Assembly: GCA_035283845.1 (NCBI GenBank)
Contig: DATESZ010000111.1
Coordinates: forward strand, 1-13,229
Source of the DNA: DATESZ01 sp035283845
GTDB taxonomy: Bacteria; Desulfobacterota; Syntrophia; Syntrophales; JACQWR01
Direction: 5' to 3'
Length of the DNA: 13,229 nt
Below the pieces are notes generated by a model. It saw nothing but the letters and a program-made list of their open reading frames with translations, did no database searches and was not told the DNA's origin. Position numbers and translations under genes: made by a program. Positions 6,643 to 13,162 of this stretch are shown here, piece after piece (the first letter of the stretch is position 1; every line of letters begins with the position of its first letter).

Positions 6643-6762
6643 TTGGCGTATGACTTTGTTTATGTGGACGAAAAGAGCTTCGAGAAATACAAGCCTGCCT
6701 CATTCCGGCAATTTGTTGAGGGCTTCAGGGAATACAGGGAGAAAATCATTTTTGCATCATAA
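6607..6762 (+). other. Orphan 3' coding fragment, no proper start, overlapping the end of waaC
   Basis: Open from just after a TGA (6604-6606) to TAA at 6760-6762, with no ATG; the only possible start is the TTG at 6643 (39 residues). From there the translation has protein-like composition, with aromatic and charged residues, e.g. YDFVYVDEKSFEKYKP and FVEGFREYREK. It ends antisense to the last codons of waaC, overlapping by 17 bp. It may be the tail of a gene whose body was lost when the upstream leader was fused to it. I do not recognise the family. It could also be a chance open frame. Confidence 0.3.
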
Positions 6763-7819
6763 GTAAATCACCTACCGCCTGAAATACTTCATCCACGCTG
6801 ATTTGGTGCATGCATGCCCGGGTTTGACATTTCTTGAGAAAACAGGGGCTGCATGACAGATTGCTGCGTATCACACGATGTCCCTTTCCATAGGGACCGG
6901 TGCGAATGGGATCGGTAGGTCCAAAAAGAGCAGCCACCGGGGCGCCCACTGCCGCCGCGATGTGCATCGGCCCGGAGTCGGTGGTGACCACGGCTGCCGC
7001 CTGCCGGTACAGACAGGCGAGTTCCCGGAGGGAGGTTTCTCCGGCGAGATTTACGGCAGTTGTTTTCATGCATGCCTGGATTCGACTAATCTCTTTTTTT
7101 TCTGCGCCGGTAAAAACCACGGGGACTTTATATTCACGCAAGATCAGGTCGCATAAACGGGCGAAGCTCTCATCATCCCAGAGTTTCGTCACCCATAAAG
7201 CGGCAGGATTGACGGCAACGAACTTCTTTCCGGCCAGGCCTTTCGCTTCAAGCAGTCCGGCAACCTTCTTTTCATCTGCCTCACCTATAGGAATCAGAAA
7301 TTCCGCCCTTCCCTCCTCGCAATATTCTAATTTCAGGGCCTCTTTATGCTCTGTAAAATCTGTCCGGGAGAGATGGCGGACAAAGTCCAGATAACGGCAG
7401 ACGGCATGTTTGTTCATGTCCTCGGGTATCTTCTCGTTCAGAAAAAGACCGCTAAGCTCCTGCATGCTTTTATAGCCAAGCTTCCGTTTTGCTCGTGCAA
7501 GAAAGATAATTACGGAACTTTTGAGCAAACCGTGAAAGTCGATGACCAGATCATAGCGAATGTTCCTTAGGGTTCTGATAAATTCTGTTATCTCTTTTAA
7601 AACCGATAGCTGTCCCTTTTTGAGCTCTTGTATCCATCGTTTCCTGCGGGATACGATAACGCAATCAAGATAGGGGTGATCTTTGATCAAGTCGGAAGCT
7701 GCTTCCTCGATCACCCAGGCAATATGGGCACGGGGATAGAGTTTCCTCAAGGCGGAAAGCGAAGGCAGGGTATGAACGACATCTCCAATGGCGCTCAATT
7801 TGACGATGAGAATGTTCAT
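6746..7819 (-). CDS. waaC: LPS heptosyltransferase I (GT9 family)
   Basis: 357 residues. WaaC moves L-glycero-D-manno-heptose from ADP-heptose to Kdo on lipid A, on the cytoplasmic face of the inner membrane. The N-terminus MNILIVKLSAIGDVVHTLP carries Asp13, the likely catalytic base, and the family's typical WVIEE follows at 35-39. The ADP-heptose site is marked by TKLWDDESF (Lys212) and TTDSGPMHIAAA..G.P..ALFGPTDP (Asp281). A C-terminal four-cysteine cluster (323, 326, 331, 336; CSPC....C....C) is usual in this branch. The start overlaps the gmhB stop by ATGA (7819-7816), so translation is probably coupled. It is the last gene of the LPS operon. No terminator hairpin with a T run is visible after it. 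The protein is about 40 residues longer than E. coli WaaC. Confidence 0.9.
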   Translation of the reverse strand: MNILIVKLSAIGDVVHTLPSLSALRKLYPRAHIAWVIEEAASDLIKDHPYLDCVIVSRRKRWIQELKKGQLSVLKEITEFIRTLRNIRYDLVIDFHGLLKSSVIIFLARAKRKLGYKSMQELSGLFLNEKIPEDMNKHAVCRYLDFVRHLSRTDFTEHKEALKLEYCEEGRAEFLIPIGEADEKKVAGLLEAKGLAGKKFVAVNPAALWVTKLWDDESFARLCDLILREYKVPVVFTGAEKKEISRIQACMKTTAVNLAGETSLRELACLYRQAAAVVTTDSGPMHIAAAVGAPVAALFGPTDPIRTGPYGKGHRVIRSNLSCSPCFLKKCQTRACMHQISVDEVFQAVGDLLMMQK

Positions 7820-8403
7820 TTACGACACCCTTTGATTATCCACTCAACGGCCTCAAGAATATCGTCGGCTATATAAGAAGGCCTGACAGGGGAGCAGATA
7901 AGTTCTTTTTCCTGTTCCTCACCGTATCCCGTTCTCACCAGAATACTCTTTGCGCCAGCCTTGGCTCCTGCTTCTATATCTTTCAGGGTATCGCCTATCA
8001 TGTAGGACTGCTTAAGGTTGATGCCCATGTCTTTTGCGGCGGCAATCAATATCCCTGCCTCCGGTTTGCGACAACTGCAAACTATTCGGTAAGGCGCCTT
8101 GCCCTCCGTCGGATGGTGTGGGCAATAAAAAAAGGCGTCAATATGGGCGCCCCTCTCCGTGAGTAAATCCTGAATACGGCGATGAACCTCCAAAACAAGA
8201 TCCTCCGTGAAATAACCTCTTGCGACGCCGGACTGATTGGTGATCACCACGGATTTCATGCCGCTTTCATTAATCATTCTGACGGCAGCAAAGGTTTGAG
8301 GATAGATGACCAGTTTTTCAAGACTATCCAGGTATCCGACTTCCTCATTTATTGTGCCGTCCCGGTCCATAAAAACTGCCGGTTGCCCCTTCACATTCCG
8401 CAT
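7816..8403 (-). CDS. gmhB: D-glycero-beta-D-manno-heptose 1,7-bisphosphate 7-phosphatase
   Basis: 195 residues, about the length of E. coli GmhB (191). It removes the 7-phosphate during ADP-heptose synthesis in the cytoplasm. HAD motifs: FMDRDGTIN with nucleophile Asp13 and acid Asp15; ITNQSG (54-59); Lys113 in CRKPEAG; and GDTLKD with Asp138. The GmhB zinc site is complete: Cys94 and His96 (CPHHP), Cys109 and Cys111 (CSC). A good ribosome site (GAGGG) lies 4 nt before the ATG, and the start overlaps the end of waaF by 13 nt. Its place between the two heptosyltransferase genes matches its role as supplier of their donor. The partners GmhA and HldE are not in the window. Confidence 0.93.
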   Translation of the reverse strand: MRNVKGQPAVFMDRDGTINEEVGYLDSLEKLVIYPQTFAAVRMINESGMKSVVITNQSGVARGYFTEDLVLEVHRRIQDLLTERGAHIDAFFYCPHHPTEGKAPYRIVCSCRKPEAGILIAAAKDMGINLKQSYMIGDTLKDIEAGAKAGAKSILVRTGYGEEQEKELICSPVRPSYIADDILEAVEWIIKGCRK

Positions 8404-9455
8404 AATACCCTCTTTGCCGCCCTGTAAACTTCATCGGTTAATATTAAATCCATACAGCGGAAATCCGTGGGACAGGTTTCTCTAAGACAGGGGCTACAGT
8501 CCACCCCCCGGTAAATAATCGTATTTTTATCGCCCATCGGGGAAGTCGTTAGGGGATTTGTCGATCCGAAGATGGCTATTGTTGGTGTATTCAATCCCCC
8601 TGCCACATGCATCAAACCGGAATCATTGGAAACAAAAAGGCAACAGCGGGCGATCAGCGATACAGCCGTCCGGAGATCCGTAACACCCGTCAGATCAATA
8701 AGAGGGTATATAGCCCTTCGCTGCACGGCCGCGGTTGTTCCCCTGTCGCCTTCGCTCCCGAAAAGAATTATTTGCGCTGAGAACTCTTCCTTCAACCTGT
8801 CGGCAAGAACGGCAAATCTCTCGGGAAACCATTTTTTTGCCGGCCCATAGGTGGCGCCGGGCGCCATGCCGATAATGGGGTGATTTTCATCTACGCCATA
8901 ATCCTGAAGCAGGCCTCCGGCCTTCTGCCAATCCTCATCGGCCAGACGTAAATAAGGACCCTCTTGACCTTCTTCACACCCGAGAGATTTTAACATCTCT
9001 ACATAGTAACCCCTCTGATGGATGTTCTTGACGGCTTTGGTTCTCACTACAGCATGGGTAAGAAGAAAACCGCGGGCGTCCGTGTTATAGCCGGCACGGA
9101 CCGGGATGCCGGCAAGCCGGGCAATGATGGCCGCTTCGATGGCATTTTGCAACAGGATAGCCGCCCCGAAATTCATGGCTTTAAGTTCCTTAGCCAGTCG
9201 GAATATACCAGATATTCCATTGTGAACACCGGGACTTTCGTAAATTATTACGTCATCGACGCAAGGACAGAGGCGGTAAATATCAGCGACCCAGGGTTTT
9301 GCCAGAACGAATATCCCGGCCTGGGGATATGTTTCCCGGATGGCAGAAATGGCGGCAAGGGTGATAACGGCATCGCCAATCCAGTTCGTTCCCCTGACGA
9401 GTATCCTCTCCACCCCCTCGCGGGACAATTTCTTCGTGTTTCTCATCTGCATCAT
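8391..9455 (-). CDS. waaF: LPS heptosyltransferase II (GT9 family)
   Basis: 354 residues, about the length of E. coli WaaF (348). It adds the second heptose of the inner core from ADP-heptose. Motifs: RGTNWIGDAV (21-30) with catalytic-type Asp28; PGATYGPAKKWFPERFA, the donor-binding signature of WaaF; SNDSGLMHVAGGLNTPTIAI and FGSTNP; and a C-terminal CSPC...C..DFRCM cluster. The NWIGD start and PGA.YGPAK.W separate it from WaaC. The start overlaps the stop of the acyltransferase by ATGA (9455-9452); further ATGs at codons 2 and 4 leave the exact start open. The end overlaps gmhB by 13 nt. Confidence 0.93.
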   Translation of the reverse strand: MMQMRNTKKLSREGVERILVRGTNWIGDAVITLAAISAIRETYPQAGIFVLAKPWVADIYRLCPCVDDVIIYESPGVHNGISGIFRLAKELKAMNFGAAILLQNAIEAAIIARLAGIPVRAGYNTDARGFLLTHAVVRTKAVKNIHQRGYYVEMLKSLGCEEGQEGPYLRLADEDWQKAGGLLQDYGVDENHPIIGMAPGATYGPAKKWFPERFAVLADRLKEEFSAQIILFGSEGDRGTTAAVQRRAIYPLIDLTGVTDLRTAVSLIARCCLFVSNDSGLMHVAGGLNTPTIAIFGSTNPLTTSPMGDKNTIIYRGVDCSPCLRETCPTDFRCMDLILTDEVYRAAKRVLCGM

Positions 9456-10351
9456 ACGGCCTGCCAGGGTTTTGTTTTCCAGCGATTATGAACCCATAAC
9501 CAATGATCAGGATGCTTCCGCACCATTTCCTCGACCACTCTGGTAAAATTCTGCGTATTCACTGCCATATCGGAATCCCAATCGCCCGTCTCCAGGATTT
9601 CCATTTCCCTTCCGAGGATAATGCGGTACCTGCCGTCGGGCATTCTTAATGAAAAAGAAGGAATGACAGCGGCACGGCTGCGCAGGGCAAGTTGGGCAAC
9701 AGCGTCCGTTGTGCAGACGGGCCGCGAAAAGAAATCGACAAAGACGCCTTCCCGCTTTGCCATATTCTGGTCGATAAGAATGCCGACGATCATATTATTT
9801 TGTAGAGAACGAAGCATCTGTCTCATGGCTTTTTCCTTATCAAGAGGCATATTGCCTGTGGATGCCCTGACCAGGAAAACCAAATCGTCAAGAAAGGCAT
9901 TATCGAGGCAACGGTAGAGAACGACAATAGGCGCCAGCAGAAGGGATAATGCGGCGGCGGAAAGCTCCCAGTTGCCGAAATGGGCGCTGAACAGGATGAC
10001 GCCTCTTCCCTTTTTCAGAGCCTCGCGGCAGTTATCAAGGCCTTCCGTCTCCATCAGATCAGCTATATTATCTTTTGAAAGCGATGGTATATCAAAAAAT
10101 TCCGCCCCAACGATAGCAATATTCCTGTAAACCCCTTTGGCAATGGCTATGATTTCTTCCATGTTCTTATCAGGAAAGGCACACTTGAGATTATGCAGAG
10201 CAATCAAGCGATGCCGGGGAAAGAAGCGATAATAAAGCAGGGCAATTACCGTAAATAATCCCCTGCGCCACCTCAGTGGTATAAACCGGCAGCATCTGAT
10301 GATAACTCGAGAAAAAAAAATATGCCTGGGTTTGCCGTCTTTTTCCTGCAT
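9452..10351 (-). CDS. lpxL: Lipid A biosynthesis lauroyl/myristoyl-type acyltransferase
   Basis: 299 residues, close to LpxL/LpxM length (306-323). These inner-membrane enzymes add a secondary acyl chain to Kdo2-lipid A from acyl-ACP. The catalytic HX4E motif is HFGNWE with His124 and Glu129. ILIDQN and VFVDFFSRP further on are also typical. The N-terminus (about 31-45, FTVIALLYYRFFP) is the usual membrane anchor. The gene starts 28 nt after lpxK with no strong ribosome site near the ATG (a GGCGGG lies rather far upstream). The acyl-chain preference and whether it acts as LpxL or LpxM cannot be read from the sequence; the symbol marks the family. Confidence 0.88.
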   Translation of the reverse strand: MQEKDGKPRHIFFSRVIIRCCRFIPLRWRRGLFTVIALLYYRFFPRHRLIALHNLKCAFPDKNMEEIIAIAKGVYRNIAIVGAEFFDIPSLSKDNIADLMETEGLDNCREALKKGRGVILFSAHFGNWELSAAALSLLLAPIVVLYRCLDNAFLDDLVFLVRASTGNMPLDKEKAMRQMLRSLQNNMIVGILIDQNMAKREGVFVDFFSRPVCTTDAVAQLALRSRAAVIPSFSLRMPDGRYRIILGREMEILETGDWDSDMAVNTQNFTRVVEEMVRKHPDHWLWVHNRWKTKPWQAV

Positions 10352-10379
10352 GCTACAAAGTCCCGCCTTTTAAAATTAC

Positions 10380-11489
10380 TTACGAAGCCGCCAACTTTTG
10401 CATAATCAGCCTGCGAAAATCATCGCCCTGGTCAATTATGGTCATCTCTATGCGCAGGAGAAATACTTCTTTTAAGAAATCCGGGAAATCGCGCAGCCTT
10501 ACCCCATCTTTCTCCGTCGTCAGGATAATTGTGGCTTGTAAATCTTCCGCCTCTTTCCTGATGGCGACAATATCTTCCGCAGTAAAAACATGATGGTCAG
10601 GAAAGGTAAAGAAGCCTGTCAGGCAAACTCCCAGGTTTTCGATAGTCCGGCGAAAGGACTGGGGCGTGCCGATTCCGGCGAAGGCGTATATGTTTTTCCC
10701 TTTCAGCCAGTCGAGGGGCAGCAGCTCCTCTTTACCGCTGACGATTGTTAGAGGCTTATGATAACTATAAAAAAGGTTTGGGAAACCACGCAAAAAAGGT
10801 TCCAGGGGGGGGGGAGACTCCCCCCGTCTGTTTTCCTCCGGGCTGCTTCCTGTCAATAAAATTATATCCGCGCGCTTCAAGGCTGTTACCGGTTCCCTCA
10901 AAGAGCCGGCAGGCAATAAACAGCCATTGCCCAGGGGTCTGGCATTATTCAGAAGCAATATGTCCAGATCCCGGTGTAAGCGGCGATGCTGGAATCCATC
11001 ATCGAGGATAAGGATGTCGGCTCCCAATTCATCAATCGCCATTCTGCCCGTAACATAGCGGCGCGAACCGACAATTACCGGAATTTCAGACAGCATACCG
11101 GCCATAAGGAATGGCTCGTCGCCTGCCTCATGATGTTTCTTGAGGAGGTTCCGTCCATCGGATACAATTTGAACACCTTTGCCATGTTTACGTCCATAGC
11201 CGCGGGAAAGAATTGCCGGTTTATAGTTTTCTTCTTTCAGCATTCTCGCCAGCATCATTGCCGTCGGTGTTTTTCCCGTGCCGCCTACGGCGATATTGCC
11301 GATACTGATGACCTGGCGGGAAAGTTTTTTTGACTTGAGAATGCCGCTGTCATAAAGAAGATTCCTGACACCGACCAAGGCGCGGTAAGGAAGAGCAAGA
11401 ACAAACAGCAGGATAAAAAAAGGAAGCAGCGCCCCGGATTGGTAGCTGCCGTCCCAGATCTTTCCCAGTGCATTTTGTCGGCTAATCAT
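10380..11489 (-). CDS. lpxK: Tetraacyldisaccharide 4'-kinase
   Basis: 369 residues (E. coli 328). LpxK phosphorylates the 4' position of the lipid A disaccharide at the inner membrane. An N-terminal membrane helix (about 21-36) is followed by the P-loop VGGTGKTPT (68-75, Lys73, Thr74), SRGYGR (95-100), the H.AGDEP motif (120-126), LILDDGFQH (160-168) and the LPAG..RE block (192-199). TTEKD.VRL near the C-terminus is also typical. It heads the five-gene LPS operon; the usual upstream partners msbA and waaA are absent, and a small ORF with a dispersed repeat lies there instead. Upstream of the ATG only a weak GGA is seen. Codons 225-228 contain a run of ten C on the coding strand, next to a short complementary run, in a loop that is poorly conserved in the family. 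Confidence 0.93.
   Translation of the reverse strand: MISRQNALGKIWDGSYQSGALLPFFILLFVLALPYRALVGVRNLLYDSGILKSKKLSRQVISIGNIAVGGTGKTPTAMMLARMLKEENYKPAILSRGYGRKHGKGVQIVSDGRNLLKKHHEAGDEPFLMAGMLSEIPVIVGSRRYVTGRMAIDELGADILILDDGFQHRRLHRDLDILLLNNARPLGNGCLLPAGSLREPVTALKRADIILLTGSSPEENRRGESPPPLEPFLRGFPNLFYSYHKPLTIVSGKEELLPLDWLKGKNIYAFAGIGTPQSFRRTIENLGVCLTGFFTFPDHHVFTAEDIVAIRKEAEDLQATIILTTEKDGVRLRDFPDFLKEVFLLRIEMTIIDQGDDFRRLIMQKLAAS
10805..10814. repeat. Ten-base G/C homopolymer inside lpxK
   Basis: Ten G on the plus strand (ten C in the coding strand), followed after AGACT by six C, so the stretch is also an inverted repeat. It codes for ESPPPL in lpxK. Tracts of this length can slip during replication and shift the reading frame. 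The frame is intact as sequenced. Since lpxK is normally essential, slippage would be expected to be harmful rather than adaptive. Confidence 0.8.
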
Positions 11490-11534
11490 TATGGTTCATC
11501 CGGTTGACGCGTACTTTCATGGAAATGGATGAGA

Positions 11535-11651
11535 TCAAAGCCCGATAGCAAGCAACCTCACTTTCACTCGAAAATGCGCATCTAAGTATTCGATTTCCTT
11601 ATATTCACCTGTGTAGCCATTTTCATTCTCATTTGTGTCGGGTACCGTCAT
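11535..11651 (-). CDS. Small ORF in the lpxK leader, overlapping repeat copy B
   Basis: 38 codons from the ATG at 11651, with AGGTG 8 nt upstream; the frame can be extended to an ATG at 11690 (51 codons) that has no ribosome site. It begins MTVPDTNENEN, continues through GEYKEIEYL (about 14-22) and AHFRVKVRL, and stops 45 nt before lpxK. The first eleven codons and the ribosome-like site are the same DNA as the dispersed repeat, and both differences from copy A change an amino acid (Asp/Val, Asn/Lys). It has no known family. It may be a leader peptide, a remnant of a mobile element, or a chance frame. Confidence 0.3.
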   Translation of the reverse strand: MTVPDTNENENGYTGEYKEIEYLDAHFRVKVRLLAIGL

Positions 11652-11664
11652 GAGGGTTTCACCT
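11619..11664 (-). repeat. Dispersed repeat copy B (46 bp)
   Basis: 44 of 46 positions equal 5879-5924, same orientation, 5.74 kb apart; the differences are at 11631 and 11638. A further match, CACTCGAAAAT, lies at 11566-11576 in both neighbourhoods. The copies bracket csbD, the decayed region and the whole LPS operon. The core contains the palindrome GGTACC. It is not recognised as an insertion-sequence end. Confidence 0.85.
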
Positions 11665-11838
11665 ACAACTTTCCAGTAAAAAGTGATCATCGGTATTTAG
11701 TATTACGGGTTGAAAGAGGACAATGTCGTGATCGCCGCAAGGAACAAAAAGTGAGATTAATCCCTTTTGCACGTACTTATAGTGAAAATCGTCCCTTTCA
11801 TCAAGCACTTCCTGTCTAGAGTTTGTACCCAAAACGAC
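11659..11838 (-). other. Met-less open frame of 59 codons upstream of lpxK
   Basis: Open from after a TAG (11841-11839) to TGA at 11661-11659. The translation has protein-like stretches, e.g. HYKYVQKGLISLFVPCGD and DIVLFQPVILNTDDHF, but contains no methionine. Possible GTG (11808) or TTG starts lack well-spaced ribosome sites. It lies just downstream of the broken nuclease gene on the same strand and could be another remnant, or chance. No family is recognised. The rest of 11490-11889 holds only the small ORF, the repeat and the candidate promoter. Confidence 0.25.
11776..11804 (-). promoter_or_regulatory. Candidate sigma-70 promoter for the LPS operon
   Basis: On the minus strand, TTGATG (11804-11799), a 17-bp spacer, then TATAAG (11781-11776). 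The predicted start is near 11769, which would give an lpxK leader of about 280 nt containing the small ORF and repeat copy B. It was found by eye; it overlaps the Met-less open frame, and both readings cannot easily be fully right. A closer promoter may have been missed. Confidence 0.3.
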
Positions 11839-11889
11839 CTAAGAGCCGCCTCCCTAATTTTCGTGCTTTACAACTCCTACCTTGAAGCC

Positions 11890-12918
11890 CTAAATCCTCG
11901 AACTTATAAGTCTCTTTATGCTATCTATTGCACTCGGCACCAATTCAAAGATGTCTCCAGTTTGTTTTGCAATGCCATTGGCAGTCAAAAAATGAAAAAA
12001 AGCGCTTATGCTCTTTGGTTTGAATTTTGAGAATTTTTTGAACTCTGGACCGGTCATTTTTCTCCGCTCTAAGAAAACCTCCCATAGCTTGGCACGGTCT
12101 AGAAGGTGTCTTTGTATTTGGTCCCGTGGTATTGATTCAAAGTCCCTCAGTGGTGTTGTATCTTCTTCAATGCCCCTGTCCAAAAGTTCTCTTATTGTGG
12201 AAACAATATCTTCTTTAATTGTATAAGTTTTCCCACTCCCTGTTGCCAGTTGGTTTCCGGTCAAGAACTTTGTAAATCCCGAGACGGCCATAGGTTTGAA
12301 ATGTGACAGTTCTTTAAAAGCATCCGTTGTTAACACTCTTTTTTGGATGAATTGTGTCCATAGTTCTTTCCGGTTTAGGATGTTCGCTATGATTAGTGTT
12401 TTTCTATGTGGAGTAATCTGACGGAAAAATAGCGGTTTTCGGTGGTTATTATTTGGATCAGAAATTTTGGTGGTTGGCGGAATTTTGATCTTTTGTGGAA
12501 GCAACAGATTGTCTATGTAGCTTTTTAGAAAATTCCTCGTTTCATCGTCTGATGGCCTATGTCCACACATCGTCTCAGTTGTTTCTGAAAGTAGCGAAAG
12601 CAGGGAGGGGTGAGGTTCTGAGATGATTTTGTTCCATGTAGCAGGAAGGTTTTTTTCTATTACCTTTTTCTTTACCTCACTCTCGACCAGCTTCTTGGCA
12701 TATTCAATCGACTTTTTCGATCGGATATTCTCTTGTGAAAGCAGCTCCTGGAACATTTCCGCGACCTCGTCTAATCCCTGTTCACAGATGTCAATTGCAT
12801 AGAATTTCCTATCCATCCAGTCTCCCTCTTTCATCGGGAGGTAGAACCACCACAAAAGGCCGCTTGTAAGTATGGCTAGTTCCACTCCCGCTTGAAATGC
12901 GTAGTCCAGGATTTGCAT
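11890..12918 (-). CDS. Remaining open frame of the broken nuclease gene, with two C-terminal repeats
   Basis: 342 codons from the ATG at 12918. This ATG has no good ribosome site and falls inside the conserved domain (the protein would begin QILDYAF), so a start here gives a product lacking the catalytic Asp and Glu-x-Lys. Residues 1-35 finish the HsdR-N-like fold, and 50-140 are helical and charged. Residues 184-245 and 277-337 are two copies of a repeat of about 60 residues with the pattern K.LW..F......T...FK..S.FKP...S.F..FLT.N..A, then a short strand and a terminal helix, suggesting winged-helix-like DNA-binding units. I do not recognise this C-terminal arrangement. The region seems more A/T-rich than the LPS genes. 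Whether any protein is made from it is doubtful. Confidence 0.5.
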   Translation of the reverse strand: MQILDYAFQAGVELAILTSGLLWWFYLPMKEGDWMDRKFYAIDICEQGLDEVAEMFQELLSQENIRSKKSIEYAKKLVESEVKKKVIEKNLPATWNKIISEPHPSLLSLLSETTETMCGHRPSDDETRNFLKSYIDNLLLPQKIKIPPTTKISDPNNNHRKPLFFRQITPHRKTLIIANILNRKELWTQFIQKRVLTTDAFKELSHFKPMAVSGFTKFLTGNQLATGSGKTYTIKEDIVSTIRELLDRGIEEDTTPLRDFESIPRDQIQRHLLDRAKLWEVFLERRKMTGPEFKKFSKFKPKSISAFFHFLTANGIAKQTGDIFELVPSAIDSIKRLISSRI

Positions 12919-13112
12919 CTGTCATAGTCTAAGTCTGAATCCGGTTTTTTTGCTTCGATAAAAACCACATTCTTACCTTGGATTTTGAGAGCGTAATCTA
13001 CCCTTCCTATACCCGAAGAATAATGCCCGCTTTTGCTTTCGCTTCATCATACTCTAGCACCTTATTATTGCTCTTGACCTTTTGAAGAAGCTCTTTAAGC
13101 GCATCACTCATA
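11890..13112 (-). pseudogene. Broken gene for a protein with an HsdR N-terminal-like nuclease domain
   Basis: The original start is the ATG at 13112 with a strong ribosome site (AGGAGG, 6 nt away). Family-like sequence then jumps frames three times. MSDALKELLQ is in the start frame. KVKSNNKVLEYDEAKAKAGI follows after a shift in an A5 run near 13080. SSGIGRVDYALK and VVFIEAKKPDSDL return to the start frame near 13015. QILDYAFQAGVELAILTSG and WWFYLPM are in a third frame from about 12918. Laid end to end these match the type I HsdR N-terminal domain family, including the PD-(D/E)xK residues (Asp of RVDYAL, Glu and Lys of IEAK). The stretch of about 20 residues between LRVL and EYS is missing, so the second break is a deletion. 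In-frame stops follow the first and second breaks. A coding gene elsewhere, or sequencing error, could mimic single shifts, but not the deletion. Confidence 0.75.
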
Positions 13113-13150
13113 CAATACCTCCTAGTTTTACATTCAGCCAATTTGTTGTC

Positions 13151-13162
13151 CAGTCCGGACTG
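13151..13162. promoter_or_regulatory. 12-bp perfect palindrome upstream of the broken nuclease gene
   Basis: CAGTCCGGACTG, fully self-complementary, 39 bp before the start codon at 13112. The position suits an operator or a methylase-type controller site, as is common for restriction-type genes. The A/T-rich stretch beyond it (13165-13220, with TATGCTAAAT on the minus strand) may hold the promoter, but no convincing -35 was seen. The core AGTCCGGACT also occurs inside the CmoA-like gene (3677-3686), so chance is possible. Confidence 0.35.

Noticed and set aside
9018..9491. A 157-codon plus-strand open frame
   Set aside because: It is antisense to waaF, whose motifs are unmistakable, and it encodes no recognisable protein.
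5879..11664. The direct repeat pair as ends of a composite transposon or attachment sites of an integrated element
   Set aside because: No transposase or integrase lies between them, and the enclosed genes are housekeeping LPS genes.
12222..12250. ATGSGKT in the nuclease-type protein looks like a Walker A / helicase motif I
   Set aside because: It lies inside the first C-terminal repeat and aligns with AKQTGDIF of the second. No Walker B or other ATPase motif follows, so the resemblance is probably chance.
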